Source: Anaerolinea thermophila (GTDB lineage: Bacteria > Chloroflexota > Anaerolineae > Anaerolineales > DRKV01). Taken from it: 14,962 nt of DNA. A program made the translations under genes and the position numbers. Each line of letters starts with the position of its first letter. Within the stretch, counting starts at the first letter, position 1. Location: NCBI GenBank assembly GCA_020722405.1, contig DYKW01000025.1:1-14962 (forward strand), in the 5' to 3' direction. Shown in pieces: positions 1-7,510 of this stretch. The notes beneath the pieces were generated by a model. That model was not told the origin of the DNA, searched no databases, and worked only from the letters and a program-made list of their open reading frames with translations.

Positions 1-1
1 A

Positions 2-43
2 TGAAAAATAATTTTCACCACCAGACATGAAAATCTATTTTCA
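2..43. promoter_or_regulatory. Twin palindromic operator-like sites
   Basis: Two 16-bp palindromes share the same half-sites, TGAAAA-N4-TTTTCA. The first is at 2-17 (centre ATAA) and the second at 28-43 (centre TCTA), with centres 26 bp apart. Repeated half-sites in an AT-rich leader ahead of a transporter operon look like a tandem binding site for a dimeric repressor. The half-site loosely recalls LacI-family operators, but those usually have a CG centre rather than N4, so the regulator class is not assigned. Which gene they control is uncertain, because the sites lie at the window edge and could serve a gene further left. Confidence 0.5.
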
Positions 44-203
44 GATCAGATACGACTTACATAAGTTTTCGCCAGGGAACGATTTAAAAATTTGCGTCAT
101 CGTACCCGCAGGGTGAATCTGGTGCTCATCTGTGGATTAATGGGATGTTGTTTCGATTATCCACCGGTTTCGCCAGACGCCAGTATTTTATGAGACTGAA
201 GGC
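44..203. other. Non-coding leader upstream of ABC operon
   Basis: All three + frames of the first 203 bases hit stops early, and no credible minus-strand gene is seen. No confident -10/-35 pair could be chosen. The only small coding item is a five-codon ORF (190-207, MRLKA) that overlaps the permease start out of frame. In this transporter class a BMP-type lipoprotein gene often precedes the ATPase and permeases. None is visible here, so it lies further left or elsewhere. Confidence 0.4.
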
Positions 204-1304
204 ATGACAGACAAAAAATCATCCACGCTTTCCCTGTTGTTGAGCACATGGCGCGCGGTCAATGTACCTTTGGCAGCGGTTTTGCTGGCTGCATTGATTG
301 GCGCCCTCATTTTGTTGATTTCCGGTGCAAACCCGTTGGCTGCCTATGGCGCGCTTTTGAAAGGCTCCTTTGGCTCGCTGGATAATCTGAGCCGCACGCT
401 GGAGAAGGCCACGCCGTTGATTTTCAGCGGGTTGGCGGTGGCGTTTGCCTTCAAGGCTGGCTTGTTCAACATCGGCGCACAGGGGCAGTTGCTCCTTGGG
501 GCGATTACCGCGGCAGCCGTTGGTTTTGGGATTCATGGCTTGCCGCCCTACATTCACACCCCGTTAGCCTTGTTGGTGGGTGCACTGGCGGGTGGGTTGT
601 TTGCCGCCATCCCTGGAGCGCTCAAGACCTACACCGGCGCGCACGAAGTCATTACCACCATCATGTTGAACTACATCGCCATCAACATCACCGACTATCT
701 GGCTGATGGGATCTGGAAAGATACTTCCCCCGGAAACATCGTGGCGCGCACCCCAGAAATTGCCGCCACGGCGCGTATCCCTACGGTGGCCGGTATCCCT
801 CTGGGGTTTGTCATTGCCCTGGGGGTGGCGGTGATCGCCTGGTGGTTGCTGTGGCGCACTACCCTGGGGTTCGAGATTCGTACCGTGGGTTTGAATCCGA
901 ATGCGGCGCGCTATAGCGGGATGAAGGTCGCCCGTACGGTCATCCTGACGATGGTCATCAGTGGTTTGTTGGCCGGGCTGGGTGGTGCAGTCGAGACGCA
1001 GGGCGTGGTTTACCGCTACCAGCCGGGCTTCAACGTGGGGCTGGGCTTCGATGGCATTACCATTGCCTTGCTGGGACGTACGCATCCCTTTGGGGTCATC
1101 CCGGCTGCCCTGTTGGTGGGCGCGATGAAGGCCGGTTCCAATACCATGCAGTTTAGCGCCGGGGTTGCCAAAGAAATTACGGATGTGGTGCAGGCCTTGA
1201 TGCTCTTCTTTGTGGCTGCAGATATGATTGTGCGCTGGATTTTGCACATTCGTGCTGAAGATGGCGAGAAAATTGCCCTTAGCACAGGCTGGGGTCAACA
1301 TTAG
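204..1304 (+). CDS. ABC transporter permease, BMP/nucleoside type (NupP-like)
   Basis: This 366-residue polytopic membrane protein belongs to the BPD_transp_2 permease family, which includes the nucleoside permeases NupP/NupQ (YufP/YufQ) and the sugar permease RbsC. The hallmark FNIGAQGQ lies at residues 88-95, matching the family consensus FNIGxEGQ with Q in place of E. Hydrophobic segments begin at about residue 20 and recur to about 345, consistent with 8-10 membrane spans. The ATG at 204 is preceded by GAAGG at 198-202, unusually close to the start. A tiny out-of-frame ORF (190-207) overlaps it and may assist initiation. The second permease follows after 12 nt and the ATPase after that, so this is one half of a heterodimeric membrane channel. 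Nucleoside import is the likeliest role; the exact substrate is inferred from family only. Confidence 0.88.
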   Translation: MTDKKSSTLSLLLSTWRAVNVPLAAVLLAALIGALILLISGANPLAAYGALLKGSFGSLDNLSRTLEKATPLIFSGLAVAFAFKAGLFNIGAQGQLLLGAITAAAVGFGIHGLPPYIHTPLALLVGALAGGLFAAIPGALKTYTGAHEVITTIMLNYIAINITDYLADGIWKDTSPGNIVARTPEIAATARIPTVAGIPLGFVIALGVAVIAWWLLWRTTLGFEIRTVGLNPNAARYSGMKVARTVILTMVISGLLAGLGGAVETQGVVYRYQPGFNVGLGFDGITIALLGRTHPFGVIPAALLVGAMKAGSNTMQFSAGVAKEITDVVQALMLFFVAADMIVRWILHIRAEDGEKIALSTGWGQH

Positions 1305-1316
1305 CAGGTGTGAAGC

Positions 1317-2339
1317 ATGCAAAACAGAAGCGTTATGAACACTACTCGAGCACCTTTCAAACTTTTTCTGGCCCGTTGGGGCTGGTTTGTTGGTTTGGGA
1401 GCGTTGCTGATTCTTGCGCTGGTCAGTTATGGCCGCAACCCAACCTCGACGGAAGCGGTACTGGCCTCGACAGTGCGGCAGGCGACCCCGCTGGTGTTGG
1501 GCGCGCTGTGTGGTCTCTGGGGAGAGCGCTCCGCCGTGATCAACATTGGTATCGAAGGGCAGATGCTGCTGGCGGCCTTCATCGGTTTTCTGGTCAACGT
1601 GTGGACGGGAAACTTGTTGATTGCCGTGCTGGCCGGTGCGTTGACCGGCGCGCTGCTGGGCGCACTGCTGGCGTTTATGTCCGTGACGCTCAAAATCGAC
1701 CAGATTATCGGCGGCACGGTCATCAACATCCTGGCGTTAGGGTTGACCGGTTATTTCTATCAGCAAGGGTTGACGACCCAAGGGAAACTGCAGCCCATCC
1801 CGTTGGGGCCGTTGGCAGATATTCCCCTGATTGGGCAGGTGTTGTTCAATAACCCGCCGATTACCTATCTGACGATACTCATCGTATTCATCAGTCACTA
1901 CATTTTGTTTTACACTCGTTGGGGGTTGCGCACGCGGGCGGTGGGTGAACACCCGCGGGCGGCGGATACCCTGGGCATCAATGTGTACCTGATGCGCTAT
2001 GTCAACGTGATTATGGGGGGGGCACTGGCCGGTTTGGCAGGCGCTTTCTTGACGTTGGAAGCGGTTGGCTCCTTTGAGCGGGCGATGACCAATGGGCGCG
2101 GTTTCGTAGCCCTGGCGGTGATGATTTTTGGTAAGTGGACCCCCCTCGGCTCCTGGGGCGCCGCCCTGTTGTTCGGTTTTGCCACCGCCATGCAGACCCA
2201 ATTACAGTTTATGGGGGTCAATATCCCGCATCAATTCATCGGCATGTTGCCTTACCTGTTGACGATTGTGGTGCTGGCCGGCTTTGTCGGGCGGGCGCGT
2301 CCCCCGGCGGCAGACGGTGTGCCCTACGAGAAGGAATAG
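1317..2339 (+). CDS. ABC transporter permease, BMP/nucleoside type (NupQ-like)
   Basis: This second BPD_transp_2 permease of 340 residues pairs with the preceding gene. The signature INIGIEGQ is at residues 75-82, here with the canonical glutamate. Long hydrophobic stretches run from about residue 23 to 325. The C-terminal tail is short and cytosolic-looking (RARPPAADGVPYEKE). I chose the ATG at 1317 because AGGTG (1306-1310) sits at normal distance. An in-frame ATG at 1335 is an alternative with weaker upstream AGAAG and would remove six residues. The gene starts 12 nt after the first permease and ends 14 nt before the ATPase, which supports one transcript. In B. subtilis the NupNOPQ guanosine importer has the same two dissimilar permeases. 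That comparison supports nucleoside uptake but does not prove the substrate. Confidence 0.88.
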   Translation: MQNRSVMNTTRAPFKLFLARWGWFVGLGALLILALVSYGRNPTSTEAVLASTVRQATPLVLGALCGLWGERSAVINIGIEGQMLLAAFIGFLVNVWTGNLLIAVLAGALTGALLGALLAFMSVTLKIDQIIGGTVINILALGLTGYFYQQGLTTQGKLQPIPLGPLADIPLIGQVLFNNPPITYLTILIVFISHYILFYTRWGLRTRAVGEHPRAADTLGINVYLMRYVNVIMGGALAGLAGAFLTLEAVGSFERAMTNGRGFVALAVMIFGKWTPLGSWGAALLFGFATAMQTQLQFMGVNIPHQFIGMLPYLLTIVVLAGFVGRARPPAADGVPYEKE

Positions 2340-2353
2340 CGGAGCAGCGAATT

Positions 2354-3883
2354 ATGTCCGAGACTTTTGTATTGGAAGTCCGTAACATCACCAAACGTTT
2401 TCCCGGCGTACTGGCAAACGATCGGGTGAATTTTACCCTGCGCAAAGGCGAAATCCATACCCTGCTGGGGGAAAACGGGGCCGGAAAATCAACGTTGATG
2501 AATATCGTCTACGGATTGTATTCCCCGGATGAAGGCGAGTTCTTCATCGATGGGCAGCCGGTGGATATCAAAAATCCGCATGATGCCATTCAGCAAGGCA
2601 TCGGCATGGTGCATCAGCACTTCATGTTGGTGCCGGTTTTTACGGTGTTGGAGAACATCATCCTGGGTTCTGAAGTCACGCGCGGCACCTCGCTAGACCT
2701 CACGAAGGCGCGTGAGCAGGTGAATGCACTCTCCCGGGAGTACGGCTTGGAAGTGGCCCCGGACGCGATTGTGGAAGACCTGCCGGTTGGCGTGCAGCAA
2801 CGCGTCGAAATCGTCAAGGCGCTCTATCGCAAGGTGAAAATCCTGGTGTTGGATGAGCCTACCGCCGTGCTCACGCCGCAGGAGGCCGAAGATTTGTTCC
2901 GCATTATGCGCCACCTGACGGAACGCGGCGTTTCCATCATCTTCATCAGCCACAAACTCAAGGAAGTGCTGGCAATTTCCGATCGCATTACCGTTATGCG
3001 CCGCGGGCAGGTGGTGGGCACCACTACACCGGCCGATACGAACGAATCCGGATTGGCGGCGATGATGGTGGGACGTCAGGTAGTTTTGCAAGTGGACAAA
3101 GGCCCCGCACAACCGGCGGAGGCTGTGCTCACCGTCAAGGACCTGCATGTGTTGGACGAGCGTCACTTAGACGTTGTGCGGGGTGTCTCTTTTGCAGTAC
3201 ATTCCGGTGAAATTTTGGGCATTGCCGGGGTGCAAGGCAACGGCCAAACCGAATTGGTCGAGGCGCTGACCGGTTTACGCAAGGTGGAAAGTGGTTCCGT
3301 TACTCTGGATGGGGCACCGGTTCCCCCAAGGGACCCCCGTTTCCTGTTCGAGCGTGGCATGGCGCATATCCCCGAAGACCGCCACAAGCACGGGTTGGTA
3401 TTGCCCTACAGCATCGCCGATAACTTGGCGTTAGTGGCCTACTACAAGCCGCCTTTTGCGAACGGCATTCAGCGTAACGAGCAAGCGATTATCGAAAATG
3501 CCGTGCACTTGATTGAACAGTACGATATCCGCACGCCCGGCGAACTGTTACCGGCCGGCAACCTTTCGGGTGGCAACCAGCAAAAGGTGATTGTGGCGCG
3601 TGAACTCAGCCGCGCGCCGCGTTTCCTGTTGGCAAACCAGCCGACGCGCGGCCTGGATGTCGGTTCCATCGAGTACATCCATAAGCAAATCGTGGCAGCG
3701 CGCGATAGCGGCGCGGCCGTACTGCTCATTTCCGCCGAGTTGGACGAAATCATGTCACTGGCCGACCGCATTGCGGTCATGTTCCACGGCGAAATTGTCG
3801 CCATTGTGGAAGCCGGCAAGGTGACGAAAGAGCAATTGGGCTTGATGATGACGGGCACCTCGGCCGCCGAAGCGCTGGCCTAG
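2354..3883 (+). CDS. ABC transporter ATP-binding protein, double domain (NupO/RbsA-like)
   Basis: This 509-residue protein has two fused ATPase domains and energises the two preceding permeases. Domain 1 has Walker A GENGAGKST (39-47), Walker B ILVLDEPT (163-170), H-loop His200 and a degenerate signature LPVGVQQR (143-150). Domain 2 has an atypical Walker A GVQGNGQTE (292-300) lacking the usual Lys, signature LSGGNQQK (404-411), and FLLANQPTRGLD (424-435), where Asn428 and Gln429 replace the Walker B Asp and catalytic Glu. This asymmetry is typical of the sugar/nucleoside (RbsA/YufO) class, so one composite site is expected to hydrolyse ATP. The reading frame is open upstream to 2135, but the ATG at 2354 is right: GGAG lies at 2341-2344, and the extension would overlap the permease gene. 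It is the last gene before the terminator. Confidence 0.92.
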   Translation: MSETFVLEVRNITKRFPGVLANDRVNFTLRKGEIHTLLGENGAGKSTLMNIVYGLYSPDEGEFFIDGQPVDIKNPHDAIQQGIGMVHQHFMLVPVFTVLENIILGSEVTRGTSLDLTKAREQVNALSREYGLEVAPDAIVEDLPVGVQQRVEIVKALYRKVKILVLDEPTAVLTPQEAEDLFRIMRHLTERGVSIIFISHKLKEVLAISDRITVMRRGQVVGTTTPADTNESGLAAMMVGRQVVLQVDKGPAQPAEAVLTVKDLHVLDERHLDVVRGVSFAVHSGEILGIAGVQGNGQTELVEALTGLRKVESGSVTLDGAPVPPRDPRFLFERGMAHIPEDRHKHGLVLPYSIADNLALVAYYKPPFANGIQRNEQAIIENAVHLIEQYDIRTPGELLPAGNLSGGNQQKVIVARELSRAPRFLLANQPTRGLDVGSIEYIHKQIVAARDSGAAVLLISAELDEIMSLADRIAVMFHGEIVAIVEAGKVTKEQLGLMMTGTSAAEALA

Positions 3884-3910
3884 TGCGCTTCCACACCCGC
3901 TTGAACGTGA

Positions 3911-3942
3911 ACACCCCTCCTTGATGCGAGGGGTGTTTTTTT
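3911..3942 (+). terminator. Intrinsic terminator of the ABC operon
   Basis: A perfect 9-bp stem, ACACCCCTC (3911-3919) with GAGGGGTGT (3928-3936), closes an 8-nt loop and is followed by a run of T to 3942. It begins 27 nt after the ATPase stop. This is a textbook Rho-independent terminator on the + strand. Confidence 0.93.
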
Positions 3943-3953
3943 ATGAGAGCAGC

Positions 3954-3988
3954 AGAACAAGTACGCGTGGCCCAGGCTGCGTAGTTCT
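3954..3988. repeat. Imperfect hairpin between terminator and CBM48 promoter
   Basis: AGAAC (3954-3958) and TACGC (3962-3966) pair with GCGTA (3979-3983) and GTTCT (3984-3988), leaving a three-base bulge (AAG) on the left arm. There is no T-run, so it is not a second intrinsic terminator. It may be chance or a remnant of a repeat. Confidence 0.3.
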
Positions 3989-4036
3989 CACGTCCGGCTG
4001 CCATCATCCTGCTCGTTTGGCGATGAAATTCCCCAT

Positions 4037-4080
4037 TTTTGTGGTATTATCGGCACGTTGATTGTTTCATCACCACAAAA
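4037..4080 (+). promoter_or_regulatory. Extended -10 promoter with flanking inverted repeat
   Basis: TGG-TATTAT at 4042-4050 matches an extended -10 element; no good -35 is seen at 16-18 bp upstream. Transcription would start near 4057, giving a leader of about 34 nt before the ATG at 4091. Two perfect 9-bp arms, TTTTGTGGT (4037-4045) and ACCACAAAA (4072-4080), flank the start region. The left arm overlaps the -10 and would not be transcribed, so the pair looks more like a DNA operator than an RNA hairpin. A strong Shine-Dalgarno (AAAGGAG, about 4078-4084) follows. Confidence 0.45.
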
Positions 4081-4090
4081 GGAGTTTCTC

Positions 4091-4387
4091 ATGATTAAAA
4101 AAACTTTCGCTAAAAACGGCAAAACTTGTCGGGTGACCTTTACCATATCCGCCGGACATAGTGCGGAAGAAGCCCGCCTATGCGGTAGCTTCACCGATTG
4201 GACGGAAAATAGCCTGCTGATGACAAAACGCAAGGATGGCCGCTTTTCCGTTTCTACCACCCTGAAGACCGGCCAGACTTACTATTTCCGCTACCTGTTG
4301 GATGGCACGCGCTGGCAGAACGATGAGGCCGCCGATGGCTACGTCCCCAATGCTTTCGGCAGCGAAGATAGCGTGCTGCAACTGTAA
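4091..4387 (+). CDS. Free-standing CBM48 / isoamylase early-set domain protein
   Basis: This 98-residue protein consists of little more than one immunoglobulin-like carbohydrate-binding module of the CBM48 / AMPK glycogen-binding type. Diagnostic parts are CGSFTDW (31-37, with the ligand-stacking Trp37 position), the strand RYLLDGTRWQND (68-79) and PNAFGSEDSVLQL (86-98). In AMPK beta and branching enzymes this fold binds alpha-1,4-glucan chains. Here no catalytic domain is attached and there is no signal peptide, so it is probably cytosolic. The ATG at 4091 follows AAAGGAG at good spacing; a longer in-frame start at 4058 would lie at about the predicted transcription start and is rejected. 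A small palindrome CTGTA-AG-TACAG (4382-4393) spans the stop codon. The gene is monocistronic between the ABC terminator and convergent genes. A role in binding glycogen or regulating a partner enzyme is inference. Confidence 0.82.
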   Translation: MIKKTFAKNGKTCRVTFTISAGHSAEEARLCGSFTDWTENSLLMTKRKDGRFSVSTTLKTGQTYYFRYLLDGTRWQNDEAADGYVPNAFGSEDSVLQL

Positions 4388-4421
4388 GTACAGCGATGGT
4401 AAGGTAGGGAACAGCGGAAAC

Positions 4422-4561
<140 letters not shown>

Positions 4562-4576
4562 GCTCCCGGGCGCTAC

Positions 4577-7498
4577 CTAGCGCTGCGTCAGCGGCAGGAA
4601 CAGGACGTAGTTCAGGCGTACTTCATCCACGATTTCGGCGTGTAGGGTGGGGGCCTCTTGGGCGCTGATGTCCGTTCGCAGGCGGTTGTGCGCGCCAGGG
4701 GGCGCGTTGGCAGGCAGGGAGATGCTCACCGCAATTTGGGCGCTTTCTCCCGGCCCGAGGGTACGCGTTGGGGGCAACGCGCCCAGTGTCCAACCCAGGT
4801 CATCGCTTAGGGTGAAGGTAAAGGTCAGTGTGAAGGCACTGGTGTTGGTGAAGGTGTGCGTAAAGGTGAGTACCGTGCCGTTTGCGTACACCGGATTATG
4901 CCGGATGAGATAACCGCTATCGCTGAGCGTCACGCCCAGCGCCCCGATCTGCGCGCTGACCGTGCCGCTGAGCGGCGCGGTTTGACCGCTTTCGGCGGTG
5001 TAGGTCAGGGGCAGGCTGCCCGTCAATGGGCTGCTAACCGTCACTTGAGAGGTCCACACACCGCCGGGCGCCAGAGAAGCCTTTCCGAAGACGATGGTTT
5101 GTTCGCTGTGCGTGTAGGGGGTGCTGGCGTTCACCAGCACGGCGTGGGGCGGCAAGGCGACCGTCAGGGTGAGCGGAGAGAGCGCCGCGAAGGAATGGGG
5201 ATTGGTGAGCACGAAGGTGTAGGTTAGCGGGGAATTTGGGGGGGCGTACACCCTATCCACCGCCGCGCCCGCTTGAAGGGCGTAAGGTTCCACCGCGACA
5301 TCCACCGGGGAGGCGGTCACTTTTCCGGTTTCGGCATTAAAAGCGGCATACTCCGCATTGTGAATCGTGCCTTGTCCGGCGGTCAGGGGGACGCGCACAC
5401 TCAGTTGCACTTCCCATGAAGCATGCGCGGCCAGGGTGGCCTTCTCCCAGGTGAAGGTATCTCCGCTGCGGGTGAAGGGCTGCGTGGCGGTGATGAACTG
5501 CGTGCCGCTTGGCAGTGTATCGCTGATGGTCAGCGCGCTGAGCGGGGCGAAGTCGTGGGTGTTGCGTACCCGCAAGGTGTAGGTGAGCACTTGACCGGGT
5601 ACGACCTGCATAGCCGAGGCGGATTTGGTGAGCGTCAGGCTGTAGGGCATCACACTCACGCTGACCGGCGCGCCGCTTACGCCGGGGGCCTCGTCGCTTG
5701 TCGCGCCGTAATCCGCATTGACGATTTGTCCGGCCGGCGCATCCCCGGCAACCTGCACCACCAGGGTTTCGCTGACGGTGGTATTGGGCGCCAGCGTGGG
5801 ATACGTCCAGCGGACGGTGCTGCCATCCCAGGTGGACGTGCCGCTGGCCGAGACGAAGGACAGGTGGGCGGGCAGGGTGTCGCTCAGCACCACGTTGTGG
5901 GTGTTGATGCTGCCCTGGGTGTGGGTGAGCGTCAGGGTGTAGGTGAAGATTTCGCCCGGCAGCAGGGTATCGGCGGCGGTGTGTTTGCTGACCGCCAGGG
6001 TGTGCAAGTTGAGCGCCTGGTAGGCAGCCCAGGCGTCGATGCGCCCCCAGCCGTAGACGTTGTTGGGGCGTGAGGTGGGGGTATCGCCGCCGCACCCCTG
6101 GGTAGTGTATAGCGGCAGGGCGCTCTGGCCGATGATGTTCTCGATGGCATCCACCTGCCCGGCCAGGGAGGGGTTGGCGCTGATGAGCAGCGCGACCAGC
6201 CCGGCGACGTGTGGCCCGGCCATGCTGGTGCCACTCCAGCCGCCCTGATAACCGCCGCCCGGCACACTGGAGCGGATACTCACGCCCGGCGCGCTGATAT
6301 CCGGCTTCATGCGGTTGCTGCCGTCCACGGTCACCGGGCCGCGGCTGCTGAAACTGGCAATCGTATCGCTGCTGTTTGTTGCCCCCACGCTGAAGGAGGC
6401 GTCGTAGATGGCGGCCGGGTCTTGCACTGTGCTGCACGCGGAGCCGTCATTGCCGGCCGAGACCACAACCACGATGCCGGCGGCGCGCGTGTTTTCTACC
6501 ACCGTTTGCAGCACGGTGGGGTCGGTGCAGCCTTCGGAGGGCGGGCAGCCCCACGAGTTGTTGATGACATCCGGCGCCATAGCGGGGTTGGGATTGTTGC
6601 CGTTCAGGTCGGTGGGGGCGATGAACCACTGGAAGCATTCGGCGTAGGTGGTGGGGGTGCCCACGCCCTGATCCATGTTGCGGCAGCCAATCCACCGTGC
6701 GCCGGGGGCCATGCCGATTTGGTTCGTGCCACCGTCATCGCCCACCATCGTGCCCATGGTGTGCGTGCCGTGATCGTTGTCATCGCAGGGTTCGGGGGAA
6801 TTTGCCCCACACACCCCGCCGCCACTGTGAATGGCGTCGTGCCAGTTGTAGTTGTGGTTGGCGCTGCTGCCGTTCCAGCCGCGGTAATGGGGCTTGAGCG
6901 CCGGATGCGTCCAGTCGTAGCCGGTATCTTGCCCGGCGACCACCGCGCCTTGCCCGGTGACGCCTTGCGCCCATACCTGCGGCGCGCCCACCAGGCTGAT
7001 ATTCCACTCGATGCCGGCAGGCGCTTCGGCCTGGTAGGGCGCATTGGCCGCCGGTTCTTGCAGGCGCACGGCCGGATTGGCGAAGATGTGCGCCACATCC
7101 GCCCGCTGTGCCAGGGCCTGCACCACGGATTGGTCACCGCGCACCCAGACCATGTTTGCGATCCAGTAGGCGCGGTGCGGGACGCCCATGCGTGCCAGGG
7201 TGCTCAGCAGTGGGCCTTGCGTGCGTTCGGCGGTGCGCGTCAATTGTTGGAAGATGTATTCGGATTTTTCCTGCTTGGTAGGGAGACGCGCGGCCCCGCT
7301 GAGGTCGGCCTGCTCCCGAAGGTAAACCAGGAATTCCGACGCGCCCTTTTGGGTGGTCTGCAAGACCCAGGGGTCAACTTTGCTCTCCCAGGGTCCGGTC
7401 GGGGCGGCTTGCGAAGCGGGGGGGAGCATTCCGGCGAGCAGTATCAGGCCGAGCAGGAGGGCAAACACAAGGGGGAGGGGGTGAATTTTTGTGTTCAC
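4577..7498 (-). CDS. Secreted subtilisin-like S8 serine protease with DUF11 repeats
   Basis: This 973-residue exported peptidase has a signal peptide at 1-31 (hydrophobic 9-24, cleavage after ASQA). A propeptide-like region (about 50-145) follows. The S8 domain (about 170-495) has the catalytic triad Asp191 (AGQDTGYD), His243 (DHGTHTMG) and Ser425 (SGTSMAGPH), with oxyanion Asn350 (SAGND). Three DUF11-type beta repeats follow (about 500-617, 620-738, 739-852), each carrying a TYTLxxxN/T-like strand. The first two also have an LSDTLP or ISDTLP motif. A last beta domain (about 853-960) precedes the terminal tail YVLFLPLTQR. The start is GTG at 7498 with GAGGAAAA at normal spacing, overlapping the stop of the PfpI gene. 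Cysteines in the protease domain suit an extracytoplasmic location. It likely degrades extracellular protein while held at the cell surface; the substrate is unknown. Confidence 0.92.
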   Translation of the reverse strand: MNTKIHPLPLVFALLLGLILLAGMLPPASQAAPTGPWESKVDPWVLQTTQKGASEFLVYLREQADLSGAARLPTKQEKSEYIFQQLTRTAERTQGPLLSTLARMGVPHRAYWIANMVWVRGDQSVVQALAQRADVAHIFANPAVRLQEPAANAPYQAEAPAGIEWNISLVGAPQVWAQGVTGQGAVVAGQDTGYDWTHPALKPHYRGWNGSSANHNYNWHDAIHSGGGVCGANSPEPCDDNDHGTHTMGTMVGDDGGTNQIGMAPGARWIGCRNMDQGVGTPTTYAECFQWFIAPTDLNGNNPNPAMAPDVINNSWGCPPSEGCTDPTVLQTVVENTRAAGIVVVVSAGNDGSACSTVQDPAAIYDASFSVGATNSSDTIASFSSRGPVTVDGSNRMKPDISAPGVSIRSSVPGGGYQGGWSGTSMAGPHVAGLVALLISANPSLAGQVDAIENIIGQSALPLYTTQGCGGDTPTSRPNNVYGWGRIDAWAAYQALNLHTLAVSKHTAADTLLPGEIFTYTLTLTHTQGSINTHNVVLSDTLPAHLSFVSASGTSTWDGSTVRWTYPTLAPNTTVSETLVVQVAGDAPAGQIVNADYGATSDEAPGVSGAPVSVSVMPYSLTLTKSASAMQVVPGQVLTYTLRVRNTHDFAPLSALTISDTLPSGTQFITATQPFTRSGDTFTWEKATLAAHASWEVQLSVRVPLTAGQGTIHNAEYAAFNAETGKVTASPVDVAVEPYALQAGAAVDRVYAPPNSPLTYTFVLTNPHSFAALSPLTLTVALPPHAVLVNASTPYTHSEQTIVFGKASLAPGGVWTSQVTVSSPLTGSLPLTYTAESGQTAPLSGTVSAQIGALGVTLSDSGYLIRHNPVYANGTVLTFTHTFTNTSAFTLTFTFTLSDDLGWTLGALPPTRTLGPGESAQIAVSISLPANAPPGAHNRLRTDISAQEAPTLHAEIVDEVRLNYVLFLPLTQR

Positions 7499-7510
7499 GG
7501 TTGATTTTCC

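Noticed and set aside
44..203. Sigma-70 promoter for the ABC operon
   Set aside because: Candidate -10 elements such as TATTTT (184-189) or TACATA (58-63) have no partner -35 at 16-18 bp; none can be supported.
1310..1852. A 180-residue ORF over the second permease
   Set aside because: It lies in another frame of the permease, is not membrane-like and matches no family; it is a shadow of the high-GC gene.
2135..2353. Longer reading frame for the ABC ATPase starting at 2135
   Set aside because: It would overlap the second permease by about 200 bases. The ATG at 2354 has GGAG at good spacing and gives the standard N-terminus of the family.
6209..7504. A 431-residue + strand ORF opposite the protease
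   Set aside because: It is antisense to the subtilase catalytic domain, with repetitive Gly/Ala/His/Arg composition and no recognisable domain; the minus-strand frame has all catalytic motifs.
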